Shown here: positions 45,029-53,951 of the stretch, piece after piece
Numbering within the stretch: the stretch's first letter is position 1
Layout: each line of letters starts with the position of its first letter
DNA from: Methanoculleus methanifontis
Lineage (GTDB): Archaea > Halobacteriota > Methanomicrobia > Methanomicrobiales > Methanoculleaceae
Reading direction: 5' to 3'
NCBI RefSeq assembly: GCF_030464365.1
Contig: NZ_VCYI01000004.1
Location: 124,001-188,000, forward strand
DNA length: 64,000 nt
Translations under genes and position numbers: made by a program
The notes under the pieces: generated by a model
What the model was told of the DNA's origin: nothing
What the model saw: only the letters and a program-made list of their open reading frames with translations
The model's database searches: none

Positions 45029-46270
45029 TTATAGCCATCCTTTCTTCTTCAGGAGCAGGCCAACGAGGAGCGTTCCCGCCGCATACGTGGCCAGCCACGC
45101 GTATCCCATGCCGATGAGGCCGAACTGATTCATCATGGCATAGCCGAGCCCGAGCAGGGCGACGCTGATGAAACTGCTGAGGACGACGAGGCTCCGGATA
45201 TCGTTTCGAACTTTTGCAATGGATATGAACGTCTGGCAGACAGAGACAAAGAGGGCGGATGCGGCAAGCACGCGGAGCAGGGCCATCCCTTCAAGGTAGT
45301 CCTTGCCGATCAGGTTGAGGATCTGCTCCCCGAAGAGGGAAAGGCCGATGATCGCCGGCACAAGCAGGGCGAGCATGCCACCGAGCGCCCGGAAAACGCT
45401 CTTCTTCAACTCCTCCCCGTGGCTTCCCTCGACAAAGAGCGAGGTCGTGAACGCGTAGGGGATCATGAAGAGGATCGAGACGATCGCGTAGGTGATGTAG
45501 TAGTTGGCGGTGCTCTCCGCCCCCAGCACGTTGAGCACCATAATCGGGATGAGCATGTTCGGGGCGGCCATCAGGATCCCGGCGATGTATGCGCCGGCGG
45601 AGAACTGCCATGCCTCCCGCATGAAGACCCGGTCAACGCAGGGCGTCGGTTTCACGGAGCACCGGGCAAGGAGAATGAGCGCCAGGACGAGCCCGAGGAT
45701 GAACGAGAGGCCAAAGGCGCCGAAGATGCCCATCGCACCGAGGGATACCAGGGGAACGAGGAAGAGGATCCGTGTCCCGTAGAGGAGGTTCAGGGTGAAG
45801 TAGTGTTCGGACTTCCGCAGGGCGTTGAACGCGCCCTCAAAGACCCAGGTGATAGAGTAAGCCCCGAGGATGACGAGGTAGAACGGCGCGATCGATCTGA
45901 CGATCGCGAGCTCGGGGGCCAGAACGTCGACCGCGGCGATGAAGAAGAGGCCCGCACCGAGCGCGACCGCCGTCGGGACCAGGACAGCGGTTCCGAGCAC
46001 CCGGTTCCTGTCGCGGGTCGGGAAGAACCGGATCACCGACTGGTCCAGGCCGAGCCGGGAGATAAGGATGAGGAGGCCCATCGACGACATCAGGGCGGTT
46101 GCAATACCCACGTCCGCCTGCGAATAGAACCGGGCCGCGATCATCCAGAAGAAGAATCCAAACCCCGCTGCAGCGAACGACGAGGCCATGATAAAGAACG
46201 AATTCCTGATAAGCGGCTGCTCTAAGTGCTGCCTGACCTCACTGAAGTTTTTCGGGAGCGCTACTGCCAT
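45029..46270 (-). CDS. Wzx/MATE-like polysaccharide flippase
   Basis: A 413-residue protein with about 12-14 helices and the polysaccharide-export signature FFFWMIAARFYSQADVGIAT then ALMSSMGLLILISRLGLDQS. These proteins flip lipid-linked glycans from the cytoplasmic to the outer face. ATG 46270 (MAVALPKNFSEV) is preferred over one eight codons upstream because a TATA box at 46295-46302 predicts transcription starting at about 46271. It converges with DUF2206. It supplies the translocation step for the glycan island. Confidence 0.88.
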   Translation of the reverse strand: MAVALPKNFSEVRQHLEQPLIRNSFFIMASSFAAAGFGFFFWMIAARFYSQADVGIATALMSSMGLLILISRLGLDQSVIRFFPTRDRNRVLGTAVLVPTAVALGAGLFFIAAVDVLAPELAIVRSIAPFYLVILGAYSITWVFEGAFNALRKSEHYFTLNLLYGTRILFLVPLVSLGAMGIFGAFGLSFILGLVLALILLARCSVKPTPCVDRVFMREAWQFSAGAYIAGILMAAPNMLIPIMVLNVLGAESTANYYITYAIVSILFMIPYAFTTSLFVEGSHGEELKKSVFRALGGMLALLVPAIIGLSLFGEQILNLIGKDYLEGMALLRVLAASALFVSVCQTFISIAKVRNDIRSLVVLSSFISVALLGLGYAMMNQFGLIGMGYAWLATYAAGTLLVGLLLKKKGWL

Positions 46271-46294
46271 TCGGTCGCCAGTATCGGTCGGCAC

Positions 46295-46302
46295 CTATAT
46301 AG
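46295..46302 (-). promoter_or_regulatory. TATA box of flippase gene
   Basis: The palindromic ctatatag is centred about 28 nt upstream of the chosen ATG at 46270, predicting a leaderless transcript. The remaining DNA to 46521 shows no gene. Confidence 0.65.
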
Positions 46303-46521
46303 ATGTATCCACCACTCTGACCCCGGGGGAGCCGGATATCATTCAGGAAAGAACTCTCAGGGCCGTGTTGCACGATGTGGCAACGGAAAATGCTCCTCGG
46401 ATCAGGTGAAAAAGACCTGTCCATAACCAATATGACCATGTACTGTACAGGTGTTACGGGGCGGCACCTGTGGCAAAACCAGGAGGAGAGGAGGGATCAA
46501 CCGCTCCTCCAGGTAGACGCT

Positions 46522-49092
46522 TTAGAGAGAAGAGGTCCTGCCGAAGAAGAAGTCGGCGATCAGGGCAACATCCTTCCAGTCCACAGTGCCGTCTCCATTA
46601 AAGTCAGCAGATGCGTTGGACGGAGTTGTTTTCTGCGCCATCTCGGCAGCGATCGTCACGTCGACCCAATCGACGTTGCCGTCTCCGTTAAGGTCGCCCC
46701 TGACGGGAGCCGGCAGGCTTCCAACGACGATCTCTTTGCTCATTACGTTGTTGTTCTCATTGTTTTCTGCAATCCGGTTGACGTCGTCCACATGCGCTTT
46801 CACGGTGTGGGTGCCTTCGACGGCCTTCCAGGTCGCACCGGCCGAGCCGCCGTTCGCGGTCACGGTGACCGACGCACCGGGAGCGATGGCCGTGGCGTGA
46901 GTGTCCGACCAGACGCCAGAGCCTGCCGCGCCGTCATCGAACGTGAAGAGGACGCCGTGTTTCGTGCCCGCAGGCGTCGGGGCATCGCCCTGGTTCTTGA
47001 TCGTGGCCTTCATCGTCACCGCATCCCCGGAGGCGGGCTTCGCCGGCGTCCAGGAGATGTCGGTCACCACGAGGTCGGGCTTTCCGGAGGGGGCAGGCGT
47101 GGTGGGAGTGGGGGTCGGGGTAGGCCCCGACGCGGCCTTTGCGACCGTGATCTGTTCACTCCTGATGTTGTTGTTCTCGTTGCTTTCTGCAATCCGGTTG
47201 ACGTCGTCGACGTGCGCCATCACGGTGTGGGTGCCTTCGACGGCCGCCCAGGTTGCACCAGCAGAGCCGCCGTTCGCGGTCACGGTGACCCATTCACCTT
47301 GAGCGATCGGCGAGGTGTGGGCATCAGACCAGACACCGGGCCCGGCGGCACCGTCATCGAACGTGAAGAGGACGCCGTGTTTCGTGCCCGCAGGCGTCGG
47401 GGCGTCGCCCTGGTTCTTGATCGTGGCCTTCATCGTCACCGCATCCCCGGAGGCGGGCTTCGCCGGCGTCCAGGAGATGTCGGTCACCACAAGGTCCGGC
47501 TTCCCGGAGGGAGCCGGGGTGGTGGGAACGGTTGGGGTGGGGGTCGGGGCCGGCGAGCCGGTGGACGTCACCTTCACGTTCTGGAGGGTCGCCTGGCCTG
47601 CCGGAACCGTGCCGACGATGGTCACGCCGGGGGAACCGGCGGGGAGGGTCTCAGAGACGATCTCCATGTCTTTCACGAGGACGTTCTTGGTCCTGTAGCC
47701 CTCGATCACGAACGGCTTCGCGGAGTCGGAGACAATCTGACCGGAGAAGACAGTGTTAATGTTCTCCTTCGCCCAGACCAGCGTCTCAACGCGGTTGCCG
47801 GATGCATAGATGCTCACCTCGGAGTTGTCGAACTGGCCGTTCGTGCCGCCGAGGCTGGAACCCTTGCCGTTGTACCCAACCGGGTCGACCAGGTGGAAGT
47901 TCCGGATCTTGACGTTGTTCGCGAGGTCAACCTGGAGACCGAACGCACGCGAGTTGATGCTCGTGCAGTTCTCCATCACCGTAGAGGGGTTGACCGAACG
48001 GGTCGGGATGCTGTAGTAGCCGGCGGGCACCCGGTAGGAGAAGTCGGTTCTCCCGATGCCGGTGTCCTTCTCGACACAGTTGTAGAGCTTCCCGCCGTTC
48101 GTCGTGTAGAACCCGTTCATGGAGTTGCCCTCCGCGGTGCAGTTGATGAACGTCACGTCACAGTTCGGGGCGTAGTAGCCGCACCCGAAGTAGTGGGTCG
48201 ACATGTCGTTCTGCTGGTAAGCACGCGTCGGGAAGGGCTTAACCCCGTTGTTGTTGCTCGTGCAGTTCTCGAGGACGGCGTTCGTCACCTTCGGGTCGAA
48301 CTCGAAGTGGAACCCGGACTCGAGGGTGCCCTCCGCGTAGCAGTCCTTCACGTGAAGGCCATCCATGTCGTTCAATTCTGCAAAGTTGAACCCGGTCACC
48401 CAGGGATTGAACGCTCCGAACTTACCGCAGTTGATTGCCTGACAGTTGTCGTAGCGGACGTTCTTGATCACCTTGTTCGTCGAACCCCATGCGTTGTGGA
48501 GGAACCCGTACGTCCCGGTGTCCACGGCCTTGCAGTTGACGAACTCGACATCTTCGAGGGTCGGGGCGTATACGGTCGGATCGTGAATCAGGAGGTAGAC
48601 CGCCTGGATGCTTGCATCAGCGGTTCCCGTGATGTTGTGGATCTTTGCGTGGCTTGCACGGATGTTCATCACACCGAGCCACTTGACGCCGCTGCTGTAG
48701 CCGGTTCCCTTGATGTGGAACCCGTCCAGCGTGACATGCTCACGGTCGACGTTGATGCGTCCGTCACGGGTGAACACAAGGTTTGTCTTGTCTGCACCCT
48801 CCCCCTTGAGGGTGGAGCCTGCTTTAGGAGCAATGATCCCTGCACAGTTGTACGTACCACTGGAGAGGAGGACAACACCGCCGGACGACGGCAGGGCATT
48901 CAGTGCTGCCTGGATCTCCACGTGATCGTTGACCCCATCACAGACGTAGGCAGCCGCCGCTTTATCGGCCGCACTGCTGTCGCTTGCCGCGACAATCGTG
49001 GTGGGAGTCGCTTCGAGTGCCCCGACAATCGGGACGAGCCCGACGATCAGGAACACTGCAATAAGAAGCTTGGTTGTCCGTCTATCTCGCAT
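46522..49092 (-). CDS. Exported beta-helix protein with two CARDB repeats and a dockerin, paralogue B
   Basis: An 856-residue secreted protein. ATG 49092 is chosen because GAGGTGA lies five bases upstream and it begins a clean signal peptide (MRDRRTTKLLIAVFLIVGLV). Residues about 30-510 are the beta helix shared with A, C and D. A Thr-Pro linker follows, then two CARDB domains (PDLVVTDISWTPAKPASGDA ... ESNENNN) each preceded by a TPTPT linker, then a C-terminal type-I dockerin: DLNGDGNVDWVDVTIAAEMA and DFNGDGTVDWKDVALIADFF, with two calcium loops. A dockerin implies docking to a cohesin-bearing surface partner, not seen in this window. Largest member of the family here. Confidence 0.9.
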   Translation of the reverse strand: MRDRRTTKLLIAVFLIVGLVPIVGALEATPTTIVAASDSSAADKAAAAYVCDGVNDHVEIQAALNALPSSGGVVLLSSGTYNCAGIIAPKAGSTLKGEGADKTNLVFTRDGRINVDREHVTLDGFHIKGTGYSSGVKWLGVMNIRASHAKIHNITGTADASIQAVYLLIHDPTVYAPTLEDVEFVNCKAVDTGTYGFLHNAWGSTNKVIKNVRYDNCQAINCGKFGAFNPWVTGFNFAELNDMDGLHVKDCYAEGTLESGFHFEFDPKVTNAVLENCTSNNNGVKPFPTRAYQQNDMSTHYFGCGYYAPNCDVTFINCTAEGNSMNGFYTTNGGKLYNCVEKDTGIGRTDFSYRVPAGYYSIPTRSVNPSTVMENCTSINSRAFGLQVDLANNVKIRNFHLVDPVGYNGKGSSLGGTNGQFDNSEVSIYASGNRVETLVWAKENINTVFSGQIVSDSAKPFVIEGYRTKNVLVKDMEIVSETLPAGSPGVTIVGTVPAGQATLQNVKVTSTGSPAPTPTPTVPTTPAPSGKPDLVVTDISWTPAKPASGDAVTMKATIKNQGDAPTPAGTKHGVLFTFDDGAAGPGVWSDAHTSPIAQGEWVTVTANGGSAGATWAAVEGTHTVMAHVDDVNRIAESNENNNIRSEQITVAKAASGPTPTPTPTTPAPSGKPDLVVTDISWTPAKPASGDAVTMKATIKNQGDAPTPAGTKHGVLFTFDDGAAGSGVWSDTHATAIAPGASVTVTANGGSAGATWKAVEGTHTVKAHVDDVNRIAENNENNNVMSKEIVVGSLPAPVRGDLNGDGNVDWVDVTIAAEMAQKTTPSNASADFNGDGTVDWKDVALIADFFFGRTSSL
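46931..47490 (-). repeat. Near-identical 140-bp direct repeat in the CARDB repeats
   Basis: 46931-47070 and 47351-47490 differ at one visible base (46984 a versus 47404 g), spaced by exactly 420 bp, i.e. 140 codons. Flanking parts of the CARDB units differ more, so this is a recent duplication or gene conversion patch. Confidence 0.85.
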
Positions 49093-49510
49093 TATCTCAC
49101 CTCTTGGGAGATACTCCATTATCTGATAGTTGTGTTTTAAAAGGTTTTTTAAATAAAGTGGGCCTATTTGAAAGAGCTGAATTTTAAAAAAAGCTCGCAT
49201 TAGCGAGGTAATCAACAATTTTCACCATTTTGGGAATTTGTGTTCCGACGAAAAAGAATATATACAAATTTGGAATTTAATACATACCCGCCGCAGAATA
49301 CGCACCCTGCCCGGGGATCCCCGGGGGCATTCCTGGAGGATGAACGGGGCCTGAATATCCATTATAATACGATAAGAATTATAAAACTCACGAAATCACA
49401 TGAGAGTCCGTGACCGTCGGCCGCGGCGGCAACAACCCCCCTGCCGCACCCCCGCCAGAACAGGATCAGCCGGGGAAACAGCACCGGCGATCCGGGGGAT
49501 GTACAGACGG
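49093..49510. other. AT-rich promoter region of paralogue B
   Basis: Strongly AT-rich (49120-49400), with several TATA-like stretches on the minus strand upstream of paralogue B, such as the reverse of tttaaaaggttttttaaata at 49136-49155. The GC-rich end (49400-49510) holds no gene. Confidence 0.55.
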
Positions 49511-51163
49511 TCAGAGCGAAGCCGAGGTGACCGCCACGTTCTCAAACGTCACCGCACCGGTAGGAACTGTATTCGTGAGGATGACGCCGTTGGTGAACGG
49601 CGCGAGGTTCGCGGAGACGATCTCCATATCCTTGACCCGGACGTTCTGGGTGCGATCGCCCTCGATCACGAACGGCTTTGACGAGTCCGAGACGATCCTG
49701 CCCGAATACTCGACATTTTCGTTATTCCTTGCCCATATAAGCGTCTCAGCCCGGTCACCCGATGCATAGATGTTGACCACGGAGTTTGCCAGCGGGCCCC
49801 CCTGTGATCCCCCGAGGTTCGTCGCTTTTCCATCGATTCCGGCCGGATTCTCCAGGTGAAAGTTCTTGATCCAGACGTCGCTCGCAAGGTCGATGTGGAG
49901 GCCGTAGCCGCACGAGTCGATGCTCGAACAGTTCTCGAGCACGAGCGACGGGGCAATCGAACGCGTCGGGGCGGCGTAGAACGATGCCGGCTGCACAATC
50001 CGATAATCGGTCTTCTCGACCCCGACGTTTCGGTCGACACAGTTGTAGAGTTTGCCCCCGTTCGTCGCGTAGAACCCGTGCCGGCTGTTTCCCTCGGAGT
50101 AACAGTTGATGAAGGTGATATCCCCCCGTGGGGCGTAGTAGCCGCATCCGAAGTAGTGCGTGGATCGGTCGTCCTCCCGATAGGGCTTTGTAGGATAGTC
50201 TTTCTGCCCGTTGTTGCGGCTGATGCAGTTTGTGAGGAGGCAGTCCCGCTTCTCAGGGTCCCACTCGAAGTGGAATCCGGACTCCAGGTTGCCTTCCGCA
50301 AGGCAGTTCGTCACCCGGAGACCCTCGATGTCGTTTAACTCCGCAAAATCGAACCCGGTCACCCAGGGGTTGAACGCTCCGAACCTGCCACAGTTGATCG
50401 CAGCACAGTTCTCGTAGCGGACATCCCGGATAACCCGGTTCGCCGTCCCCCAGGCGTTATGGAGGAACCCGTACGTCCCGGTGTCCACGGCCTTGCAGTT
50501 GACGAACTCGATGTCTTCGAGGGTGGGGGTGTAGACGTCCGGGTCGTGCATCAGGAGGAAGACCGCCTGGGTGCTGGCATCAGCAGTCCCCTCAACACCC
50601 AGGATCTTCGCATGGCTCGCATAGATGGTGACCACGCCGAGCCACTGGTCGGCCCCGGCCTTCGGGTACCCGGTGCCCCTGACGTGGAAGTTGTAGAGCG
50701 TGACGAACTCATGGGGAACAAGAAGCCGCCCGTTATTGGTGAACTCGATGAACGTCGCATTCGCCCCCTCCCCGCGAAGCATGGTCTTCGCACCGGGGTA
50801 GATGCTCCCGGCGCAGTTAAACGTGCCATCGAGGAGAGCGACCGTGCCGCCCGATGATAGTTCATCGAACGCTGCCTGGATATCCACCTGATCATCGGTA
50901 CCGTCGCACTGGATGTCGGCCCGGGCTTTCGCCGTAGCGCTGCTGTCGCTTGCTGCAACGACGATCGTCGGCCCGGCGATCTCCGGGGGCACCGCCGGAG
51001 TTGTCGGGATCGGGGTGATGGGTGGAGGAGGAGGGGGCGGGGGCACCGGAACCGGAGGGTAAAAGTGCATGATCAGCACGACGGCGACGATCACCGAGAG
51101 TATGATCGCGATGGCGATGAGGATGCGCCGTTCTCTGGCCCCCAGTTGCAGTCTTGCCGACAT
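49511..51163 (-). CDS. N-terminally anchored beta-helix protein, paralogue C
   Basis: A 550-residue protein. Instead of a cleavable signal it has a cytoplasmic basic start (MSARLQLGARERR), one transmembrane helix (about 14-34) and a Pro-rich spacer (HFYPPVPVPPPPPPPP), so the beta helix would stay tethered outside. The helix domain (IVVAASDSSATAKARADIQC onwards) aligns with A, B and D through DTGTYGFLHNAWGTANRVIR and ESGFHFEWDPEKRDC. The domain ends without CARDB or dockerin. The promoter would lie in the 239-bp gap to 51402, where no other feature is seen. Confidence 0.88.
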   Translation of the reverse strand: MSARLQLGARERRILIAIAIILSVIVAVVLIMHFYPPVPVPPPPPPPPITPIPTTPAVPPEIAGPTIVVAASDSSATAKARADIQCDGTDDQVDIQAAFDELSSGGTVALLDGTFNCAGSIYPGAKTMLRGEGANATFIEFTNNGRLLVPHEFVTLYNFHVRGTGYPKAGADQWLGVVTIYASHAKILGVEGTADASTQAVFLLMHDPDVYTPTLEDIEFVNCKAVDTGTYGFLHNAWGTANRVIRDVRYENCAAINCGRFGAFNPWVTGFDFAELNDIEGLRVTNCLAEGNLESGFHFEWDPEKRDCLLTNCISRNNGQKDYPTKPYREDDRSTHYFGCGYYAPRGDITFINCYSEGNSRHGFYATNGGKLYNCVDRNVGVEKTDYRIVQPASFYAAPTRSIAPSLVLENCSSIDSCGYGLHIDLASDVWIKNFHLENPAGIDGKATNLGGSQGGPLANSVVNIYASGDRAETLIWARNNENVEYSGRIVSDSSKPFVIEGDRTQNVRVKDMEIVSANLAPFTNGVILTNTVPTGAVTFENVAVTSASL

Positions 51164-51402
51164 GGAACTACGACCTGCCCATTATTGCTGTTGCCGGGAG
51201 ATTGCACGAGGCCGCGAGTGCCCGGTGACGCCGTTCACCCCGGCTCATACCCTATGGCACGGAAGTACCATTTAAGGGTTTAGCCGACCCCCTCAAACCG
51301 AAGGGTTCCATCCAGGGGTTCAGGGGGGACAGCGGACCCTGCAGCCCCCGGAACCGCAAATATCCGCGCACGACGCATTTCAGACCACAGGTGCCCCGGC
51401 AA

Positions 51403-52956
51403 CTATGCCGCACCGCCGGCCGGCAGCACTTCGAGATCGGTCAGATCCACATCCCCCGCCAGAGTCCACTCGGCCACCACCGGCCGGAGGGCATCGGAGA
51501 CGACCCTCCCGGAGTATTCGACGTTTCTGTTGTTGATGATATAGACCAGCGTCTGTGGCCGGTCTCCCGATGCGGCGAGATCGATGACCGAGTCGGAGAT
51601 GCCCGCATCGATCGTCGAGTTTACCGGGAGTTCGTGGGATGGGCACCCCAGCATCGCGCCGATCCCATCGATGCCCGCCGGATTGGTCATGGTGAAGTTC
51701 CTGATGAGCGCGTTCTTCGTGCCGCAGATGAAAAGGCTCCAGCCATAGGAATCGAGACTCCGGCAGTAATCCATCACGATGGACGGGCTCTTCGTGACGG
51801 GCAGGGACTGGAGGATGCAGTAGGATATGGGTTTTGCGGAATCACCGGCGGTCGAATCACGACCGGTCTCGCTCTCGGTGCAGTTGTAGAGGAGCATGCC
51901 TTCCGGGTTGATGACAAAGAACCCGAACGCACCGTTCCCCTCTGCCCGGCAGTTCACCAGCGCCACCTCCCCTCCCGGGAGGTAGAAGCCGGCGCCGAAG
52001 AAGTCAGGATCGCCCACCAGGTAGTCGTCGGGATAGGGTTTTTGCCCGTTGTTCCGGCTCACGCAGTTGGTGAAGACGCAGTCGCGTTTCTCTGGATCCC
52101 ACTCGAAGTGGAACCCGGACTCCATGTTGCCCTCCGCGAGGCAGTCCGTCACCCGGAGACGCTCGATGTCGTTTAACTCCGCGAAGTTGAACCCGGTCAC
52201 CCACTGGTTGAACGCGCCGTCGCTCCCGCAGTTAACGGCGGCGCAGTTCTCGTATCGGACGTTTTTAATCGTCGTGTTCTCTGAACCCCAGGCGTTATGG
52301 AGGAACCCGTACGTCCCGGTGTCCGCGGCCCGGCAGTTGACGAGCTCGACGTCTTCGAGGACGGGGGCGTAGACGTTCGGGTTGTGCAACAGGAGGAAGA
52401 CTGCCTGGATGCTTGCGTCGGCGGTGCCCGTGACGTTGTACACCCGGGCGTGGCTCGCGTAGATGGTGAGCACCCCGAGCCACGGGGTGAGATCGAGGGT
52501 CGTGTTCGTGCTCGCATTCACGTAACCCGAGCCCGCTATGTGAAACCCATCCAGGGTGACCCGCTCTTCCGAGACGTTGAGCACCCCGTTCCGGCTGAAC
52601 TCGATGGACGTTACCTCTGGCCCCTGCCCGAGAAGCGTCGTTCCGGCGCCGGGGATGAGGCTACCAGAACAGTTGAACGTGCCGTCCGAGAGGACGACCG
52701 TGCCGCCGTCAGGGAGGTCTGCGAGCGCTGCCTGGATCTCCACCTGGTCGTCGAGGCCGTCACAGGTGTAGTTCGCATCCGCTGCAGCACTGCTGTCGCT
52801 CGCCGCCACAACGATCGGCGCCACGGATGCGGCAGCAACACTCTGGACGAGCAGGAGGCCGGCAACTACGCCAACCAGGAGTACGACCGGCAGGTCCGCG
52901 GCGGGTGGGCGTGGCCGGGATGGGAACGGCGCTTTTTGACGCAAGTGGGCAATCAT
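51403..52956 (-). CDS. Exported beta-helix protein, paralogue D
   Basis: A 517-residue protein. I begin at ATG 52956 with GAGGAG upstream, giving a basic, Pro-rich start (MIAHLRQKAPFPSRPRPPAA) and a hydrophobic helix ending SVAAASVAP that may be a signal peptide or an anchor. The beta helix starts at VVAASDSSAAADANYTCDG. It has the conserved central block but an altered right-hand part (PDDYLVGDPDFFGAGFYLPG in place of the shared STHYFGCGFYAP region), making it the most divergent of the four. A longer upstream frame lacks supporting signals and runs over the promoter. Confidence 0.85.
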   Translation of the reverse strand: MIAHLRQKAPFPSRPRPPAADLPVVLLVGVVAGLLLVQSVAAASVAPIVVAASDSSAAADANYTCDGLDDQVEIQAALADLPDGGTVVLSDGTFNCSGSLIPGAGTTLLGQGPEVTSIEFSRNGVLNVSEERVTLDGFHIAGSGYVNASTNTTLDLTPWLGVLTIYASHARVYNVTGTADASIQAVFLLLHNPNVYAPVLEDVELVNCRAADTGTYGFLHNAWGSENTTIKNVRYENCAAVNCGSDGAFNQWVTGFNFAELNDIERLRVTDCLAEGNMESGFHFEWDPEKRDCVFTNCVSRNNGQKPYPDDYLVGDPDFFGAGFYLPGGEVALVNCRAEGNGAFGFFVINPEGMLLYNCTESETGRDSTAGDSAKPISYCILQSLPVTKSPSIVMDYCRSLDSYGWSLFICGTKNALIRNFTMTNPAGIDGIGAMLGCPSHELPVNSTIDAGISDSVIDLAASGDRPQTLVYIINNRNVEYSGRVVSDALRPVVAEWTLAGDVDLTDLEVLPAGGAA

Positions 52957-53280
52957 CACGCTCCTCGGGCATATTGTACGGGCTACCGGGTAGAGGTGTC
53001 GGGAACTTTTCCTGAGTATAGTAGCAGAGATATAAAAATCCATGCGCGGCGAAATGACCATACACCGCCATACACGAGTTTTCAGGCACCCGAACGGGCG
53101 GCGGCCGGAACCGGCACGGATACCCGGGGCAACCCCCAGTCCCCATCGTGCCGCCGGCTGCCGGCCCGGATCGTCTTCGATACCGAAGGCGGAGGAATGC
53201 GACCCGAAGGGGCGAACGGCGGGGCGATGCGGGTCGCCGGTGGAATTGTATATAATGGAATACAATATTTACGTGAATAT
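52957..53280. promoter_or_regulatory. Bidirectional promoter region
   Basis: On the minus strand TTTTTATATC (about 53029-53038) is a TATA box for paralogue D with a leader of roughly 50 nt. On the plus strand gtatataatg (53248-53257) is centred about 28 nt before ATG 53281, giving a leaderless start. The GC-rich middle shows no gene and no clear origin-recognition box. Confidence 0.6.
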
Positions 53281-53877
53281 ATGTCCAGAAAAAAGGAAGT
53301 CACCATCGGGATCACCATCAACCTCGAGAACTACGAAAATCTCCGTCTCGAGGTCGAAGGAGATGTAGAGACCCACGAGGATGTGGACGACCTTATCACA
53401 TTCCTCGACGGGATCCTTGGCCGGCTCGGGCGCGGCGATCAGGCGACCGCCGAGCGTGTGGACGCATACCGGCGCCGCGTTCTCACGGGCAGGCCCGCGG
53501 TTCAAGAGGCACCCGCCCCGGAGAAGAAGGCGCCTGAGCCGGTTGCCCCGGTGACGGAACCGATTCACCGGGAGGAGGAGAAAACCTGTCCCTCGCCCGA
53601 GGTCATCGAGGCGGCGATTCCCCCGGCACCGGAGCACCCGGAGCCGCCACGGGTACTGAAGCCCCCCGAAAAACCGGAGGAGAAGCCCGCCGCACAGCCG
53701 GAGGCGGCTCCGGTGCAGGCACCGCCGCAACAGGAACCGACCCCGGCGAAGCCGTCCGGGGCTCCGGCGGAGGACGTCTGTGAGGTCTGCGGGGCGGGAG
53801 TGTCGAAATCACAGGCAAAACTCTCTCAGCTCTTCATGAGCAAAACACTCTGCAAGAAGTGCATGGAACAGCCCTAA
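53281..53877 (+). CDS. Unknown protein: alpha/beta N-domain, Pro/Glu-rich linker, C-terminal zinc ribbon
   Basis: A 198-residue protein that I do not recognise. Residues 1-70 form a compact-looking domain (VTIGITINLENYENLRLEVE, then DDLITFLDGILGRLGRG). Residues 75-160 are a Pro/Ala/Glu-rich disordered linker. The C-terminus holds CEVCGAGVSKSQAKLSQLFM followed by CKKCM, a four-cysteine zinc ribbon. It starts leaderless from its own TATA box and lies 74 bp upstream of orc1/cdc6 on the same strand. A nucleic-acid-related role is suggested by the ribbon and the neighbour but not shown. Confidence 0.8.
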   Translation: MSRKKEVTIGITINLENYENLRLEVEGDVETHEDVDDLITFLDGILGRLGRGDQATAERVDAYRRRVLTGRPAVQEAPAPEKKAPEPVAPVTEPIHREEEKTCPSPEVIEAAIPPAPEHPEPPRVLKPPEKPEEKPAAQPEAAPVQAPPQQEPTPAKPSGAPAEDVCEVCGAGVSKSQAKLSQLFMSKTLCKKCMEQP

Positions 53878-53919
53878 TTCCTGCAGGCTCCGCACGATGA
53901 AGAAATGCCAACCTGGAGG

Positions 53920-53928
53920 ATATAAATA
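53920..53928 (+). promoter_or_regulatory. TATA box of orc1/cdc6
   Basis: The string gatataaat after ctggag is centred 27-28 nt before ATG 53952, so the mRNA is probably leaderless. Confidence 0.7.
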
Positions 53929-53951
53929 CTACTGTACCCGAGGATTGTATA

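Noticed and set aside
46375-49140. A 921-codon open frame on the plus strand opposite paralogue B
   Set aside because: It is antisense to a gene with signal peptide, domains and a ribosome-binding site; its product is a low-complexity Arg/Val/Asp reading produced by GC-rich codon bias.
52297-53280. Long N-terminal extension of the zinc-ribbon protein
   Set aside because: It is antisense to paralogue D and crosses the bidirectional promoter; the leaderless ATG 53281 explains the gene.
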